From: an uncultured Verrucomicrobiales bacterium
GTDB taxonomy: Bacteria > Verrucomicrobiota > Verrucomicrobiia > Verrucomicrobiales > DEV007
Direction: 5' to 3'
Assembly (NCBI GenBank): GCA_937893785.1
Contig: CALCSP010000720.1
Location: 1-5,876, forward strand
DNA: 5,876 nt
The notes beneath the pieces were generated by a model that was not told where the DNA came from, ran no database searches, and saw only the letters and a list, made by a program, of their open reading frames with translations. A program made the position numbers and the translations under genes. Positions 4,615-5,876 of the stretch are shown here, in pieces. Positions within the stretch are counted from its first letter, which is position 1; each line of letters starts with the position of its first letter.

Positions 4615-5876
4615 ATGGTAAGTGAGGACTGGATTTCCGGCCGCGAGCACTTGGGTAATGCTCTGCAAAGTCTCGTTGAGGCTGGCCATGAACTGGGCAT
4701 AGCCGCCGAGGAGGTGGCACTATGGCATACGGTTGCTGGCAGTCTCAATGACTCCATTGCGGTCTTGCTCTCTGGTAAGGAGGGTTGTGGCAAGAGTAGC
4801 TTGGTTGGCGCATTGGCACAGGGCGGGCATGGTGCCACGAATAATTTTTCCCATGAAGGTTCACATGATTTGATCGTTTGGAAATACGGTTCAAGGACGT
4901 TGAATATTTCCGGTACAGGACTTTTGGAGAATTATCGACCAGTCAAATCCTTGAGGCATCTCGAGTTTATTGAGATTGATCCAGAGGCGGACGACAGCGC
5001 AACCAACGCAACTCAGCGTGCCTATATGATGTCGGACATTGTGCTCATGATCTTTTCGGCGGCCGATCCATGGGGAGACGGGCAGTGGAAATGCTTGGCT
5101 GACATGCACTCTTTGCGAAATCAACCTGTAGCAGTCGTGCTTACCCATGCCGAGCAGCGCACAGGAGAGGAATTAAAAGCGATTATTGATCATCTCTGCA
5201 AACGTTCAGAGGAAATTACCGGGTTTGTGGCAGAAGGATTCCTCTTGACCTCTACTTCTATTCTCGCTGCCCTCCGGGGCAAGGATGAAGAGATTAACTT
5301 TCCGGGGGTCAATAGCATGGTGGAACTCAGGCAATGGTTTTCAGAAACGGTTTCCCAACAACCCGATGCTATTGCGTTGAGGAATCGCGTTCATTCTGTG
5401 ATGCAGGATGCGGCACAAAGTGTTCATGAAAGGTTAGATCAAGTGGAGAGTGATTCCAGCATTGAGACGGATTGTATGCGCTCTGTTGAGGATGAGCTCA
5501 AGCGCGGAATGGAACAGACCACGGTCATACTTGAAGAGGAGAGGTCTGAGATCATGAATACTTACAAGTGCGAGATGTTGAAGGTGCGGGAGAAGTTGGC
5601 AAACGATTTTGGGCTTAAAGGTTTTGCGGGATCATTTTTTCAGGGTGGGGGATGGCGCTTCATGAGGCGTTCAACACCCTTCAGCTGCGTCTTTGAATGC
5701 AGCTACGACAGCCGTCTACTTTTCTGGCTTTCGCTGAAGAACGAGCCAAGCTCCACGTCCTCGCCACGAGGTCGCAGGGGCGCGCTGTGTGTGGCGCCAA
5801 AGTCAGCGACCCACAACCCATGGCACACCATCGCTTTGCGTGCCGCCGCGCCTGCAACCACGCATCACGCATCCGG
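4615..5876 (+). CDS. Dynamin-like P-loop GTPase with coiled coil, 3' end beyond the window
   Basis: An uninterrupted frame runs from ATG 4615 to the right edge (420 codons, no stop), so the gene is partial. It is preceded in frame by TAG at 4585-4587, and ATG 4615 is the first usable start. The G1/Walker A motif is GKEGCGKSSLV (54-64), with Lys60 and Ser61 as the usual phosphate and magnesium contacts. At the expected G3 place (DxxG) the protein has NISG (97-100), so Asp is replaced by Asn. A strand SDIVLMIFSAADPW (140-153) and then VVLTHAE (174-180) sit where dynamin-like GTPases have the strand leading to G4 (T/NKxD), but the motif is degenerate. Residues about 258-332 are rich in Glu, Lys, Arg and Gln and probably form a coiled coil or stalk. 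After about residue 345 the product becomes rich in Ser, Cys, Trp, His and Pro, and is probably not native. A role in membrane remodelling or stress is only inferred from the dynamin resemblance; an unrelated P-loop NTPase remains possible. Confidence 0.75.
   Translation, partial: MVSEDWISGREHLGNALQSLVEAGHELGIAAEEVALWHTVAGSLNDSIAVLLSGKEGCGKSSLVGALAQGGHGATNNFSHEGSHDLIVWKYGSRTLNISGTGLLENYRPVKSLRHLEFIEIDPEADDSATNATQRAYMMSDIVLMIFSAADPWGDGQWKCLADMHSLRNQPVAVVLTHAEQRTGEELKAIIDHLCKRSEEITGFVAEGFLLTSTSILAALRGKDEEINFPGVNSMVELRQWFSETVSQQPDAIALRNRVHSVMQDAAQSVHERLDQVESDSSIETDCMRSVEDELKRGMEQTTVILEEERSEIMNTYKCEMLKVREKLANDFGLKGFAGSFFQGGGWRFMRRSTPFSCVFECSYDSRLLFWLSLKNEPSSTSSPRGRRGALCVAPKSATHNPWHTIALRAAAPATTHHAS
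5651..5876. other. GC-rich tail: possible dispersed repeat, insertion or assembly junction
   Basis: By hand count 5681-5876 is about 62% GC, against about 46% for 5401-5640 in the same reading frame. The plus-strand translation loses the Glu/Lys/Leu character of the GTPase and becomes Ser/Cys/Trp/Pro/His-rich, and both strands stay largely open, as expected for GC-rich non-coding DNA. A stem-loop sits near the boundary (5683-5704). The left limit is approximate. I see no transposase, target-site duplication or terminal repeat, so its nature is undetermined. Confidence 0.45.
5683..5704. repeat. Inverted repeat/stem-loop at the edge of the GC-rich tail
   Basis: AGCTGCGT (5683-5690) pairs with ATGCAGCT (5697-5704) through eight positions with one G-T wobble, around a six-base loop CTTTGA. 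A second dyad just upstream, AGGGTG (5642-5647) with CACCCT (5675-5680), flanks the same transition. No T-run follows, so this is not an obvious terminator. Confidence 0.5.

Noticed and set aside
4545..4838. Minus-strand frame of 97 codons opposite the GTPase N-terminus
   Set aside because: Antisense to the Walker A coding region, which has a clear family motif; no independent support.
5681..5872. Minus-strand frame of 63 codons in the GC-rich tail
   Set aside because: The product is Arg/Ala/Cys/Trp-rich and has no recognisable family. Open frames on several strands are expected in GC-rich DNA. It may belong to a repeat, but I cannot support it as a gene.
1..5876. CRISPR array, tRNA, rRNA, insertion sequence or phage gene
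   Set aside because: I found no regularly spaced repeats, no cloverleaf-like or rRNA-like stretch, and no transposase, integrase or phage motif on either strand by reading.

Overview
The window looks like a fragment of a Verrucomicrobiota-type genome, possibly Opitutae or Puniceicoccales, or a related PVC-group bacterium. I infer this from three things. A planctomycete/verrucomicrobia-style secreted cytochrome c domain is fused to leucine-rich repeats. A secreted HExxH protein with a PPWFSEGMAEY motif resembles families common in that superphylum. Recognisable Shine-Dalgarno sequences are absent before the genes whose starts are visible. Without a search the phylum is a reasoned guess.

Layout from left to right: (1) the 3' three quarters of gatB, cut by the left edge, ending at 1124. 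(2) An AT-rich spacer, then a secreted cytochrome c/LRR protein (1299-2321, +). (3) A convergent gene for a secreted zinc-peptidase-like protein (2364-3338, -), separated from the previous gene by 42 bases that hold part of a terminator-like hairpin. (4) A divergent spacer of about 370 bases, then a lipoprotein polysaccharide deacetylase with all five CE4 motifs (3709-4506, +), followed by a terminator-like hairpin. (5) A dynamin-like P-loop GTPase reading frame that starts at 4615 and has no stop before the right edge at 5876.

The genes do not form an obvious single operon. gatB is housekeeping (tRNA-dependent amidation). The next three encode exported proteins: a haem protein, a metallopeptidase-like protein and a deacetylase acting on cell wall or polysaccharide. 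The last is a cytoplasmic or membrane-associated nucleotide-binding protein. The most notable points are the degenerate G3 and G4 motifs of the GTPase, and a sharp rise in GC (about 46% to about 62% by hand count) in the final ~200 bases with a loss of normal protein character. That rise suggests a dispersed repeat, insertion or assembly junction at the right end. The start of the peptidase gene is also odd: its signal peptide seems to begin upstream of any usual start codon. I see no rRNA, tRNA, CRISPR array, transposase or toxin-antitoxin pair.
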